Position numbers and translations under genes: made by a program | NCBI GenBank assembly: GCA_937899265.1 | Contig: CALBPV010000013.1 | Span: forward strand, 1-29,365 | From: an uncultured Bacteroidales bacterium | Lineage (GTDB): Bacteria; Bacteroidota; Bacteroidia; Bacteroidales; UBA3663 | Direction: 5' to 3' | Length of the DNA stretch: 29,365 bases | Shown here: piece by piece, positions 13,575-23,700 of the stretch | Numbering within the stretch: the stretch's first letter is position 1 | How the letters are laid out: the number at the start of each line of letters is the position of its first letter | Notes under the pieces: generated by a model | Told to the model about the DNA's origin: nothing | What the model saw: only the letters and a program-made list of their open reading frames with translations | Database searches by the model: none

Positions 13575-15452
13575 ATGAAACATACCATATTATATATAAT
13601 AGGTATCATCGCCCTCCTGTGGATGACGGCCGTCGGAGCGCAGGCCCAGATTTCGACCCAACGAAGCACCGAGCTTCCCGACTCTTCGCCCCGCAAGATT
13701 TACCTCATCCATGCGCGCACGCTGACCTTCGACCAACAACGCAACCCCGACCGGCAGGAACTGCACGGCGACGTTGTGTTCCGGCAGGACAGCGCCTACC
13801 TCTATTGTGACCGGGCCTATTTCTACAGGACGTCCAATCGCATGGAGGCTTTCGACAATGTCCGGATGGAACAGGGTGACTCTCTCTACCTCTTCTGCGA
13901 CTCGCTGACCTACGACGGCAACACGATGTTGGCGAGATGTACCGACAGGGTCTATCTCTTCCACAACAATACGATACTCTCGACCGACTATCTGCTCTTC
14001 GACCGCGCTTCCAACGAGGCATACTACCCCGAGGGCGGCTACATTGTCGATCCCACCAACCATCTGCTCTCGACGTTGGGATGGTACTATCCCAATCTGA
14101 AGCGAGCCATCTTCCAATACGACGTGCAGCTCCGCAACTACGAATATCCGGCAGACACAACAGCCGCCGAAAGCGGCCATCCGAACAACGGACTCCTCGC
14201 CCGCAATCAGCAAGATTCCACAAAATTCTTGAAGCTCGCTCACCTCCGCCAATGGAAGTTCCCCTCGATGCGCGACTCCCTGCTGGCCATGCGCCGTCCG
14301 CCCCACATGGCGGATTATCCCGACGATAGGCGGAACCATCCGCGCCTGTGGCTCTACAGCGACACGCTGAGCTACGATTTCGGAGCCGACAGGGCGCAGG
14401 TTTTGGGACCTTCGCGCATCCTCAACGACAGCGCGGTCGTCCACACCACCCGTGGTGTCTATAACACCAAGTCGGGCGAAGCCACCCTCTACCGCCGCTC
14501 GGACATCACATCGCGAGGCCGTTATGCCATCGGCGACAAGTTGACCTACAACATGCAGTCCGGCTTAGGTGAAGGTTGGGGCAACGTCATCATGATAGAT
14601 TCTATCTCGAAGGGACAACTGTCGGGCGACCACGTTCTCTACTCCGATTTCCCGCGCAAAGCCACCGTCACAGACCGCGCTCTGGCCATGGAATATTCGT
14701 CGGGCGACACGCTGTGGCTGCATGCCGACACGCTGCGCACCTTTCAGGAACTGCATCCCGTGATGGGAAAAGATTCCCTCGGAAACCTGACCGACGATAC
14801 GCTGCGGGTTGACACCGTCAACTACATGACAGCCCATTTCAACGTGCGCTATTTCCGCCGGGATCTGCAGGGCATCTGCGACTCGCTCAACTACAACGCC
14901 TTCGACTCGCTGGCCACATTCGTGGGCAATCCCGTGATGTGGAACGGCCTCTATCAAATCACCGGCGACAGCATTATAGCCAATGTTGACAAAAAGGGCA
15001 TCCATACCGTGTGGATTCACGACAATGCGTTCCTCGTGCAGCAACACGACACCATCCACTACGACCAAATCTCGGGACAGAAACTCATCTGTTATTTCGA
15101 TTCCTCGAAGGTGAGGCAGATGGACATCTCCGGCTCGGTACAGACCATTTTCTACCCCGAGGAGAAAGACCGTACGCTCATCGGTCTCAACCAGGTGATA
15201 GGCACCTACCTCACCATCTGGTTCAAGAACCAGAAGATGGACCACCTCGCCATTTGGCCGGAACCTGTAGGGTCGCTCACTCCGCTCCTGTTGGTGGAAA
15301 AATCGCAACTCTATCTCGACAAATTCCGCTGGATGGACTACCTGCGACCCACCGACCCGGACGATGTTTTCCGCGATGTGCGCATGAAGGAAACCGACAA
15401 ACAGGAAGTGGTCAAACTCTTCGACGAAAACGAACTTAACGGCTACGAATAA
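13575..15452 (+). CDS. OstA/LptA-like protein (probable LPS transport)
   Basis: From the ATG at 13575 the product is 625 residues with a clear signal peptide (MKHTILYIIGIIALLWMTAV, cleavage near AQA). The body is a long series of OstA-type beta segments: ELHGDVVFRQDSAYLYCDRA, NVRMEQGDSLYLFCDSLTYDG, SDTLSYDFGADRAQVLGPSR and later DSLNYNAFDSLATFVGNPV, which resemble LptA/LptD N-domain strands. It is much longer than Proteobacterial LptA and lacks an LptD barrel; this long OstA-like form is common in Bacteroidota. A role in carrying lipopolysaccharide across the periplasm is likely but inferred. The frame stays open upstream to 13449, but that extension overlaps surA and would hide the signal peptide. 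Nine cytosines occur in the leader at 13533-13541. Confidence 0.82.
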   Translation: MKHTILYIIGIIALLWMTAVGAQAQISTQRSTELPDSSPRKIYLIHARTLTFDQQRNPDRQELHGDVVFRQDSAYLYCDRAYFYRTSNRMEAFDNVRMEQGDSLYLFCDSLTYDGNTMLARCTDRVYLFHNNTILSTDYLLFDRASNEAYYPEGGYIVDPTNHLLSTLGWYYPNLKRAIFQYDVQLRNYEYPADTTAAESGHPNNGLLARNQQDSTKFLKLAHLRQWKFPSMRDSLLAMRRPPHMADYPDDRRNHPRLWLYSDTLSYDFGADRAQVLGPSRILNDSAVVHTTRGVYNTKSGEATLYRRSDITSRGRYAIGDKLTYNMQSGLGEGWGNVIMIDSISKGQLSGDHVLYSDFPRKATVTDRALAMEYSSGDTLWLHADTLRTFQELHPVMGKDSLGNLTDDTLRVDTVNYMTAHFNVRYFRRDLQGICDSLNYNAFDSLATFVGNPVMWNGLYQITGDSIIANVDKKGIHTVWIHDNAFLVQQHDTIHYDQISGQKLICYFDSSKVRQMDISGSVQTIFYPEEKDRTLIGLNQVIGTYLTIWFKNQKMDHLAIWPEPVGSLTPLLLVEKSQLYLDKFRWMDYLRPTDPDDVFRDVRMKETDKQEVVKLFDENELNGYE

Positions 15453-15461
15453 CGAACAAGG

Positions 15462-15767
15462 ATGAATACGATTTTTACGACACGGAAACCCCGCCGTTTC
15501 CAGCACATCCCCCTCAAAGACCCTCGCAAGGAGGCTCTGGAGGCCCGGATTCGCAAGATACAGCGGGAGATGGGAAAACTCCCCGAAGAAGAGTTCAATC
15601 CCGAGGACAGTCTGCGGGGGCGTTTCTTCAACGCCACCACTCACCTGCGTCGCCGTCGTGAGGAAGACGGAGACGACGTCCATGCCAAGTCCAACCGCAT
15701 GGTCAAACTCGGCGTGTGGCTCATCGTGCTCGTCGTACTTTTGATTTGGATTTTCAATACGCTCTGA
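15462..15767 (+). CDS. Small conserved-type membrane protein of unknown function
   Basis: This 101-residue protein has a basic, helix-prone N-terminal half (FTTRKPRRFQHIPLKD, then EALEARIRKIQREMGKL), an Arg-rich stretch (RRRREEDGDD) and one C-terminal hydrophobic helix (about 81-99, VKLGVWLIVLVVLLIWIF). It is thus predicted to be tail-anchored with most of its length in the cytosol. I do not recognise a named family. It begins 9 bases after the OstA-like gene, and its stop overlaps the mutL start by one base (TGATG), so it is translated as part of the operon. Its strong position and coupling suggest a real gene rather than a chance frame. Confidence 0.72.
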   Translation: MNTIFTTRKPRRFQHIPLKDPRKEALEARIRKIQREMGKLPEEEFNPEDSLRGRFFNATTHLRRRREEDGDDVHAKSNRMVKLGVWLIVLVVLLIWIFNTL

Positions 15768-17689
15768 TGGATATCATTCATTTGCTCCCCGACTCCGTGG
15801 CCAACCAGATAGCGGCCGGCGAGGTGGTTCAGCGACCCGCTTCGGTCATCAAAGAACTCCTCGAGAATGCTGTCGATGCCGGAGCCACCGACGTACAGAT
15901 TTTCCTCCGGGAGGCGGGGCGCGACCTCATCCAGGTCATCGACAACGGCAAAGGAATGTCGCCCACCGATGCCCGCATGGCTTTCGAACGCCATGCCACC
16001 TCCAAGATTCAGGAAGCCAAAGACCTCTTCGACCTCCACACCATGGGATTCCGCGGTGAAGCCTTGGCCTCCATCGCCGCTGTGGCCGAAGTGGAACTCC
16101 ACACACGCCGCAAGGATGACGAGACGGGTGTATGTATCGAAATCGAGGGCTCCAGATTCACACGTCAGGAAACCATCACCTGTCCCGTGGGTGCCAATTT
16201 CATGGTACGCAACCTATTTTATAATGTACCCGCGCGTAGAAAATTCCTCAAGTCGAACGCAACCGAATATTCCAACATCCTCACCGAACTCCAGCATGTG
16301 GCGCTGGCCAATCCGCAGACAGGGTTCAGCCTCACCCACAACGATGTGCTTCAGTTCCAGTGGCAGGCCGGCAACTTCCGGCAGCGCATCACCCAGATAT
16401 TTGCCCGCAAAGTGGGGGAATCGCTTTTGCCTGTGGAACTCGACAACGAACTGCTTTCCATCTCCGGATTTGTGTGTACCCCCGAGACCGCCCGCAAGAA
16501 AGGTGCCCTACAGTACCTTTTCGTCAACGACCGCTACATGCGCCATCCCTACTTCCACAAGGCGGTGGCGTCGTGTTACGAAGGACTGATTCCCAACGAT
16601 GCACAACCCAACTACTTCCTCTGTCTGAAGGTGGATCCCTCGACCATAGACGTCAATATCCATCCCACCAAAACGGAGATAAAATTTGAAAACGAACCTG
16701 CCCGTTGGCACATTCTGATGGCCACGGTCAAGGAGGCTCTCGGACGTTTCAACGCCGTTCCGAGCATCGATTTCGATGTGGACGACATGCCCGAAATTCC
16801 GGCCACGGGCATGACCTTCCCGTCGCGGATGGGAGAAGGAGAGACGCCCGTCTCCGAGTTCCCCGCAGAGCCCAAGCCGCAATTCGACCGGAGTTACGAC
16901 CCCTTCCGTGCCACAACGCCCGTACGCGGGTGGGAGAACCTTTACGATGACTTCCGCAAAGACGGCACGAAGGAGAAGACGGTGGTGATACCCGCCGGTC
17001 TGCCACAGACGCAGGACACTCCGTTCGACGACGGCGAACCCCGCTTTATCGAGTCACGCATCTCCGAGCCGGACGACCATCCCGTGCTGCCGCTGGCAAT
17101 GGCTGACGAGGACGGGACTGCCGACCGCATGGTTTGTCTCCAGACACTCAACCGCTACATCGTCACTTCGCTGCCTCAGGGTTTGCTGGTGGTCGATCAG
17201 CGGAAGGCCTCCATTTGCATTCTTTTCGAACAATACATCGCCCAGATAGCCCATCGCCAAGGATATTCCCAACAGGAACTCTTCCCCGAAATCGTACAGA
17301 TTCCGCTCTCCGAGATTCCCTTCCTCGAACAAATCATGCCCGAGCTCTCCTATCTCGGTTTCCAACTCGACAGCCTGGGAGGCGGCAGCTACGCCATCAA
17401 CGGACGTCCGGCTTCGCTCGAAGGCAACGTTGCCCTGCGTCCCCTGCTGTTCCAGATGATAGAGGCGGCCCGGGAGGAAACATCCGATGTGAGCTTCACG
17501 CTCGACAAACGTCTGGCTTTGCGTCTGGCTCAGGCTCAGGCCGTTCCGTCGGGCAAACCGATGACTGCCGAAGCACAACACCGTTTGCTGAAAGCGTTCC
17601 TGTCTTTGCCCCAACCGGCCGTCACGCCCGACGGACATCCCGCAGCGGTCTTCCTGGACAATGCCAAATTGGACAATTTGATGAAATAA
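15767..17689 (+). CDS. mutL: DNA mismatch repair protein MutL
   Basis: MutL links MutS mismatch recognition to strand removal. The 640-residue protein starts at the ATG in TGATG with MDIIHLLPDSVANQIAAGEV. The N-terminal GHKL ATPase is intact: KELLENAVDAGA (catalytic Glu30, Asn34), DNGKGM (59-64), TMGFRGEAL (92-100), and the transducer domain with NIHPTKTEI (298-305). After a variable linker (about 330-450) comes the C-terminal dimerisation domain (about 455-640). Where nuclease-type MutL has DQHAxxExxxxE, this protein has DQRKASICILFE (477-488), and the usual late Cys/Gly-Arg-Pro motif is replaced by TPDGHPAAV. Endonuclease activity is therefore doubtful, though repair function is not excluded. 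A start further upstream would run into the preceding gene and lacks family similarity. Confidence 0.94.
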   Translation: MDIIHLLPDSVANQIAAGEVVQRPASVIKELLENAVDAGATDVQIFLREAGRDLIQVIDNGKGMSPTDARMAFERHATSKIQEAKDLFDLHTMGFRGEALASIAAVAEVELHTRRKDDETGVCIEIEGSRFTRQETITCPVGANFMVRNLFYNVPARRKFLKSNATEYSNILTELQHVALANPQTGFSLTHNDVLQFQWQAGNFRQRITQIFARKVGESLLPVELDNELLSISGFVCTPETARKKGALQYLFVNDRYMRHPYFHKAVASCYEGLIPNDAQPNYFLCLKVDPSTIDVNIHPTKTEIKFENEPARWHILMATVKEALGRFNAVPSIDFDVDDMPEIPATGMTFPSRMGEGETPVSEFPAEPKPQFDRSYDPFRATTPVRGWENLYDDFRKDGTKEKTVVIPAGLPQTQDTPFDDGEPRFIESRISEPDDHPVLPLAMADEDGTADRMVCLQTLNRYIVTSLPQGLLVVDQRKASICILFEQYIAQIAHRQGYSQQELFPEIVQIPLSEIPFLEQIMPELSYLGFQLDSLGGGSYAINGRPASLEGNVALRPLLFQMIEAAREETSDVSFTLDKRLALRLAQAQAVPSGKPMTAEAQHRLLKAFLSLPQPAVTPDGHPAAVFLDNAKLDNLMK

Positions 17690-17729
17690 TCCCCTGTTTT
17701 TGAAGTAATTTTCACTTTAACTACCGCTT

Positions 17730-18542
17730 ATGAAATATGCCATTTGTCTTCAACCCTACATTCCGATGAGGACTGAGACAAAAGAACAATCGGAAATGAT
17801 ATCCCAGCTGATTTTCGGCGACACGTTCCGTATCCTGAAAGAACAGCCGCGATGGTACTATGTGATTCGCGACTACGACGGCTACGAAGGGTGGATTGAC
17901 TGGAAAACGGCTACCTTGATTGACGAAGAGAAATACAACTTGTACTTCAGAGCCTCCGAATCGGCTCCCCTCCTTCGCCAGCCCTACAATCTTGTGACTG
18001 TCACCGAAAACGGATTTCCCGGCCAAATTCATCTGTCGTGGGGAAGCCGTATCTTCGGACTCGACGACATGGGGGTATGGTTCAAGATGGAACATCTGCG
18101 CTTCGAAATCTCTCCTACCGCTTATATCCAGCCCGTCAACATCAACTCCATGTCGCGTAAGGCATGCACCAAATACCTGCTGCAGCAGGCCCGTCTGTTG
18201 CTCAATGTGCCCTACCTTTGGGGCGGTCTCTCGGCCTTCGGCCTCGACTGTTCCGGCTTCATCCAGACGCTGTTCCGCTTTGTGGGCATCGTCCTCCCTC
18301 GCGACGCGTCCAAGCAATGTGAACTCGGCGAAGAAGTCGCATACGAAAATCGTGACGAGTGCGACCTGGCCTTTTTCGGCCTTGACGGGAAAGTGACCCA
18401 CGTGGGCCTTGTGTCCGACAAGGGAGGCATCCTCCACGTGTCGGGACAGCTCCACATCGACGAACTGCGCAAAGAGGGCATTTATTCTGCACGCCGGGAC
18501 GAAATAACCCATCGGCTTGTCAAAATCAAACGTTTATTTTAA
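17730..18542 (+). CDS. NlpC/P60 cysteine peptidase with SH3-like N-domains
   Basis: The 270-residue protein has an SH3-like N-terminal part (about 1-130, with WYYVIRDYDGYEGWIDW) and a C-terminal NlpC/P60 domain. The catalytic residues are Cys174 in GLDCSGF, His224 in VTHVGL and probably His236 in HVSGQ. Enzymes of this layout cleave gamma-D-Glu-diamino-acid bonds in peptidoglycan peptides. There is no signal peptide: the sequence opens MKYAICLQPYIPMRTETK. It therefore probably works in the cytosol on recycled muropeptides. That suits its neighbour: the stop overlaps the murF start by one base (TAATG). The gap from mutL is 40 bases with no obvious promoter. Confidence 0.87.
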   Translation: MKYAICLQPYIPMRTETKEQSEMISQLIFGDTFRILKEQPRWYYVIRDYDGYEGWIDWKTATLIDEEKYNLYFRASESAPLLRQPYNLVTVTENGFPGQIHLSWGSRIFGLDDMGVWFKMEHLRFEISPTAYIQPVNINSMSRKACTKYLLQQARLLLNVPYLWGGLSAFGLDCSGFIQTLFRFVGIVLPRDASKQCELGEEVAYENRDECDLAFFGLDGKVTHVGLVSDKGGILHVSGQLHIDELRKEGIYSARRDEITHRLVKIKRLF

Positions 18543-19969
18543 TGGACAAACACCTCCTCCGCTCCCTCTACGAGCTCTATCTCAAACATCCTGTGGTGAC
18601 CACCGACTCGCGCCGTTGCGAAGCCGGAAGCCTCTTCTTTGCGCTCAGGGGCGAACGGTTCGACGGAAATCGGTATGCTGCCGAAACGCTTCGTAAAGGA
18701 TGCGCCTTGGCTGTGGTCGATGACCCGAATGTGGTCGATGCCGAACCCTTCGACCAGAGCGACGACCTCACGGCCTTCGGTCGGCACGGACAGTATTTCC
18801 TGGTCGATGATACGCTCTCGGCCCTCCAACAACTGGCCGAATACCATCGACAGCAATTTGCCTTCTGGCAGCGTCCCGTCGCCGTCATCGGCATTACGGG
18901 CACCAACGGCAAAACCACCACCAAGGAACTGATGCGCGAGGTGCTCGCCCAACAATACAACGTGCTCGCCACCGAAGGCAACCTCAACAACCAAATCGGC
19001 GTGCCGCTCACGTTGCTCAAGGTGCGCCCCGTCCACGAGATAGCCATCATCGAAATGGGAGCCAACCATCCCGACGACATCGCCCAACTCTGTGCCATCG
19101 TGCATCCCGACTACGGCCTGATTACCAATGTGGGCAAAGCCCATCTTCTGGGCTTCGGTTCGCTCGAAGGCGTCGTAAAAGCCAAAACCAAACTCTACGA
19201 CTCGCTTCGCAGGGACAACGGAGTGGTTTTCCTCGATTGCGGAAATCAGCTGCTTGTGCCCCACACCCAGAGGCTCCAACTTGTCACCTATTGTCTCGAC
19301 AAGAACCGCGACCATGCCCTCTTCTCGTCCGAACCGAAGGTGACGGGACGTGTCGCCGACGATTCGCCGGTACTGCATGCCATCCTGACCATAGACAATA
19401 CCGAGGTGGACATCCAAACCCGTCTCATCGGCACCTACAACCTCATCAACATTACGGCGGCGGCTGCCGTAGGTCACCACTTCGGCATCACGCGCCGGCA
19501 AATCAAAGCCGCCATCGAAGGCTACGAACCCTCCAACATGCGTTCCCAGCTGGTTGACAAGGGACACGGACGCTTCCTCATCCTCGACACCTACAACGCC
19601 AATCCGACCTCCATGATGGCCGCTCTGGAGAGTTTTTCGCTCAATCCGGCACCCCACAAGTGTCTGATTCTCGGAGCCATGGGCGAACTCGGCGAGGAAT
19701 CGGCCGCCGAACATCTCAACATCCTGCGCTATCTCGCCGGAAAAGCCGGGTTCGGCAACGTGCTCCTTGTGGGCAAAAACTTCGAGGATGCGTTTGCGTC
19801 TCTCTCCGACGACGAGTTGCTCGCGTGGGGACAGCACACCACCGTGCGCTGTTATGCCGATGTCGAAGCGCTCAAAGAGGACCGTGAGACTTTGCTTCGC
19901 CTGCCGGGCACGATTCTCATCAAGGGCTCCAATGCCCAAAAACTCTGGTTATTGAACGACGTCCTGTGA
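18542..19969 (+). CDS. murF: UDP-N-acetylmuramoyl-tripeptide--D-alanyl-D-alanine ligase MurF
   Basis: MurF adds D-Ala-D-Ala to the UDP-MurNAc tripeptide, the last cytosolic step of the peptidoglycan peptide. The 475-residue protein shows TDSRRCEAGSLFFALRGERFDG (N-domain, around 21-42; the DSR and GERFDG motifs are typical), the ATP-binding loop GITGTNGKTTTKE (117-129), NQIGVPLTLL, EMGANHP, and the C-domain LDTYNANPTSM that separates MurF from other Mur ligases. Length is normal. Overlaps of one base with the NlpC/P60 gene and four bases with the phosphatase gene indicate a coupled set. MurF lying with a muropeptide hydrolase outside a dcw cluster is common in Bacteroidota. Confidence 0.94.
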   Translation: MDKHLLRSLYELYLKHPVVTTDSRRCEAGSLFFALRGERFDGNRYAAETLRKGCALAVVDDPNVVDAEPFDQSDDLTAFGRHGQYFLVDDTLSALQQLAEYHRQQFAFWQRPVAVIGITGTNGKTTTKELMREVLAQQYNVLATEGNLNNQIGVPLTLLKVRPVHEIAIIEMGANHPDDIAQLCAIVHPDYGLITNVGKAHLLGFGSLEGVVKAKTKLYDSLRRDNGVVFLDCGNQLLVPHTQRLQLVTYCLDKNRDHALFSSEPKVTGRVADDSPVLHAILTIDNTEVDIQTRLIGTYNLINITAAAAVGHHFGITRRQIKAAIEGYEPSNMRSQLVDKGHGRFLILDTYNANPTSMMAALESFSLNPAPHKCLILGAMGELGEESAAEHLNILRYLAGKAGFGNVLLVGKNFEDAFASLSDDELLAWGQHTTVRCYADVEALKEDRETLLRLPGTILIKGSNAQKLWLLNDVL

Positions 19970-20625
19970 AACTTTGGCTCATACGTCACGGAGAGACCGA
20001 CTGGAATCATGCCAAACGGTTCCAGGGACAGGCCGACGTGCCGCTCAATGACTTCGGCCGTGAGCTGGCACAGGTGACGCGTGAGGGGATGCCTTCTGTC
20101 GTTTGGGACCGCGTCTTCGCCTCTCCTCTCTCTCGTGCTTTCGAGACGGCAGAGATTCTGCTGCGCGGACTCTACCCCATCGACAGGATAGAATGCGACG
20201 ACCGCCTCAAGGAGTTCAACTTCGGACCTCACGAAGGCTCCGACATCGCAGCCGCAGCCTCCGACCCTTCCCATCCGCTCTACGTCTGTCTGCATCATCC
20301 GGGTGACTATCATCCCACCGACGGAGCCGAGAGTTTTCAGGCGATGGCGGCTCGTGCCGAATCATTCCTCTCCGAGAAGATTCTTCCCCTCGAAGCCTCA
20401 TGCGGCAATGTGCTTGTGGTGGCCCACGGAGCCCTGATTCGCTCGCTGGTGATTGCAGCCCGCATCCCCGACCACTCCATTGCCAATTTCTGGGGAGCGC
20501 CCTACTACAATTGCTGCGTCTCGAGACTCGACCTCACGGCACAAAAGTTCTCGCTCGATTTCGAGGCTCGCATCTATTACAATCCGGAACACGCCACCCG
20601 TTCCTGGACTCCGCAGAACCGCTGA
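19966..20625 (+). CDS. Histidine phosphatase family protein (phosphoglycerate mutase-like)
   Basis: The 219-residue protein has the branch-1 histidine phosphatase motifs: RHGETDWN (7-14, nucleophile His8), SPLSRAFETAEI (53-64), LKEFNFGPHEG (81-91) and the second catalytic histidine in VVAHG (His154). Members act on a wide range of phosphomonoesters, from alpha-ribazole phosphate (CobC) to sugar phosphates; nothing here selects one. The protein probably starts at GTG (19966), whose four-base overlap with the murF stop (GTGA) is typical of coupled genes. It is the last gene in the run before a 139-base gap. Confidence 0.85.
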   Translation: MKLWLIRHGETDWNHAKRFQGQADVPLNDFGRELAQVTREGMPSVVWDRVFASPLSRAFETAEILLRGLYPIDRIECDDRLKEFNFGPHEGSDIAAAASDPSHPLYVCLHHPGDYHPTDGAESFQAMAARAESFLSEKILPLEASCGNVLVVAHGALIRSLVIAARIPDHSIANFWGAPYYNCCVSRLDLTAQKFSLDFEARIYYNPEHATRSWTPQNR

Positions 20626-20680
20626 AAGAGGCCGCACAGAGTCTGCGGAAACGTTCCGAACCTTTCGCAAGTGTCAAATC

Positions 20681-20715
20681 TTGCCCGAGACTCGGGCAAC
20701 CCATTGACAGTTTTT
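20681..20715 (+). terminator. Possible weak terminator hairpin after the phosphatase gene
   Basis: TTGCCCGAG (20681-20689) and CTCGGGCAA (20691-20699) form a near-perfect inverted repeat, realistic as a 7-bp stem with a 5-base loop. The T-run (20711-20715) comes 11 bases later, farther than ideal, so termination may be weak, or the hairpin may serve another purpose in the leader of the glycoside hydrolase gene. No TAnnTTTG promoter box is seen in this 139-base gap. Confidence 0.35.
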
Positions 20716-20764
20716 CACAGCAACCGTTTTCAAAACCTTCTTTTCAAAATCATATCCACAAGTT

Positions 20765-23700
20765 ATGTTCCGTCATCTGAAATTTCTCCCGGCTTTCTGT
20801 CTTTTGACAAGCCTGTCTGCCCTCTCGCTGTCTGCTCTGCGGGCAGCAGAACCTGTAGATTCCCTTACCCTCTGGTACGACCGTCCCGCCCGATATTGGG
20901 TGGAAGCGCTGCCTGTCGGCAACGGGCGACTGGGCGCCATGACCTTCGGCGGTCTCACCGAAGACACCCTCCAGTTGAACGAAGACACCTTCTGGAGCGG
21001 TTCGCCCTACAACAACATCAATCCGAGGGCCAAGGAGCGCCTGGCAGAAATACGGGCAGCGTTGGATTGCGGAGAGTGGGACAAAGCCCAGTTTTTGGCG
21101 ATGCACAACATCACAGCCAATAAGGACGAAACGGGGCACGGAATGCGTTACGAATCGCTGGGCAACCTCATCTTCTCGTTCCCCGAATCGCATGCCGCAG
21201 CCACCGACTACTGCCGCAAACTCTCGCTCAACGAGGCAGAGGCCGTGACCGCCTATACCGCCGATGGAGTGAGCTATCGGCGCGAGGTCTTTGCCTCCTA
21301 CGCCGACTCGTTCATTGTGGTGCGTCTCTCGGCCTCCCGACCCGGGAGTCTCTCCTTTGGCCTCCGTTTTGCTTCGCCCGAGAAGAATATCGATGCCTCG
21401 GCCCGAGTGCGCAAGGACAAAAAGAACGGCTCCGTGCTGATGACGGTAACCTCCCGCCCGCGTGAGGCCGAGATGGAAAATGTGCCCAACCGTCTGACCG
21501 CCAAAACACTCATCCGCGTGGTTCCCGACGGCGGAACGCTCTCTGTCGCCGACGATGGACTCCGCGTGGAAGGCAGTTCCGAAGTGTTGCTCTTCATCGC
21601 CGCCCGCACCAATTTCGTGCGTTATGACGACATCGGTGGCAATGCCGAACGGCGCGCCCTGAAGGACCTTGAAGGCATGTCGGCAGACTTCGCCCTCCTG
21701 CGCATGCGCCACCTCAAGAACTACCGTTCTCAGTTCGACCGCGTGAAACTTTCCCTGGGACACAATCCCGTCCAGGAAGCCAAGCCCACCGATGTGCGCA
21801 TCCGCGAGTTTTCCACGTTCTACAACGAAGAGGGACTTCCCGTCGGCAACGGAGGCGACCCCGGCCTCGTGGCCATGTACTTCCAGTTCGGACGTTATCT
21901 GCTGATGTCGTCATCCCAACCCGGCACCCAGCCCGCCAACCTTCAGGGCATCTGGAACCCCGATCAGGGAGCCTATCCGGCATGGGATTCCAAATACACG
22001 ACCAACATCAATGTGGAGATGAATTATTGGCCCGCAGAAGTGACCCAGCTCCCGGAGTGCCACGAACCTTTCCTCCGGATGGTGGAAGACGTGAGCCGCA
22101 CAGGACGTCGCTCTGCGCGTGAGATGTACGGCGCACGGGGCTGGACACTCCACCACAATACGGACCTGTGGCGTTCGACGGGGTCTGTCGATTATGCGTC
22201 GTGCTCCGTGTGGCCCACGTGTAATGCGTGGTTCTGTTCCCACCTGATGGAGCACTGGCTCTTCACGGGTGACAGGGAATTTCTGGCACGTGCCTATCCT
22301 GTCATGAAGGAAGCTTCCCGATTCTATCAGGACTTCCTCATCCGCGACTCCCGCACAGGTTATCTGGTGGCTTCGCCTTCCACTTCGCCCGAAAACAATC
22401 CCGGACTGCGCGACTACAGCTATCACGACTCCATCTTCAACAAGCAACAGAATGCGGCCGTTTTCCAGGGCGTGGCGATGGACAACCAGATGATTTACGA
22501 CCTCCTGAAGAATACGGCCGAGGTTGCGAGAATCCTTGGCCGGGACGGTGACTTTGCCGATTCCCTCGATGCCCTCAAGGCCCAGTTGCCTCCCATGATG
22601 ACAGGACGATACGGCCAACTGCAGGAATGGCTCGAGGACTGGGATGCCGAATACACGGGACATCGTCACGTTTCCCACCTTTGGGGCGCATTCCCGGGAC
22701 GACAGATGTCGCTCAGCCGCCATCCCGAAATAGCGGCTGCCGTCAAGAAATCGCTCCTCGGACGAGGCGATGCCTCCCGAGGATGGAGCATGGGATGGAA
22801 AGTGTGTCTCTGGGCCCGTCTGTTGGAGGGCAATCACGCCTTCCTCCTCATCCGCAACCAACTGAAACTCAAAGCCCCGACAGTCACCATCAAAGACCCC
22901 GACGGCGGTACATACGCCAATGGGTTCGATGCCCATCCGCCCTTCCAGATTGACGGCAACTTCGGCTGTACCGCAGGCATTGCCGAACTCCTCGTGCAGA
23001 GTCACGACGGATGTGTCGATCTCCTGCCCGCCCTGCCCGACGCTCTTCCCTCGGGCCGCGTCTCGGGACTCCTCACCCGAGGCGGCTTCGAGATTGTCGA
23101 TATGACGTGGAGCGACGGTGCCCTGCGGAAGGTGAGCATTCGCAGTCATCTGGGCGGCACACTGCGCCTCCGTTCGCAGACGGCCCTCCGGCGCAACGGA
23201 GTTCTCCTCAAGACGGTCGATGCCGCTTCTCCCTGCGACAATCCTTTGCTGCAGCCCTACGAAATTCTCACCCCCGTGGTACGCGACTCTTCACGTCTGC
23301 TTCCCATGCCGGACCGTCGGAATGCCCGTGTTTACGACATCGCCACCCGCGCCGGCGAAATCGTCACCCTCGAAGGCGTGACCTCCCTTTCCGTGGCCGG
23401 ACGTTACCTCCTCGAGAACGGCAAACCTTTCTTCTGGCAGGGCAACACCGCCTGGCTCATCCAGCGTCTCGACTCGATGGAATGTGAGACCTACTGCGCC
23501 AAACTTCAGGAGGAAGGCTACAATGTCATCCAGATTCAGGTGCTCAACGGCATTTCGCCCGACTTCCGCACCCACGACTGGAACCACCTCGACCAAATCG
23601 TACGCATCGCAGCCCGTCACCACATCTATGCGGCTCTCGTGCCCATTTGGGGCGGACTGGTCAAGGCCGGCCGCCTTTCCGTGGACGATGCACGCGAGTA

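Noticed and set aside
18539..19939. Long open frame on the minus strand opposite murF (466 codons)
   Set aside because: MurF motifs are complete on the plus strand, and the opposite product has no family features. Long antisense frames are expected from GC-rich codons.
20632..20648. CCGCA/TGCGG hairpin directly after the histidine phosphatase gene as a terminator
   Set aside because: The stem is 5 bp and no T-run follows.
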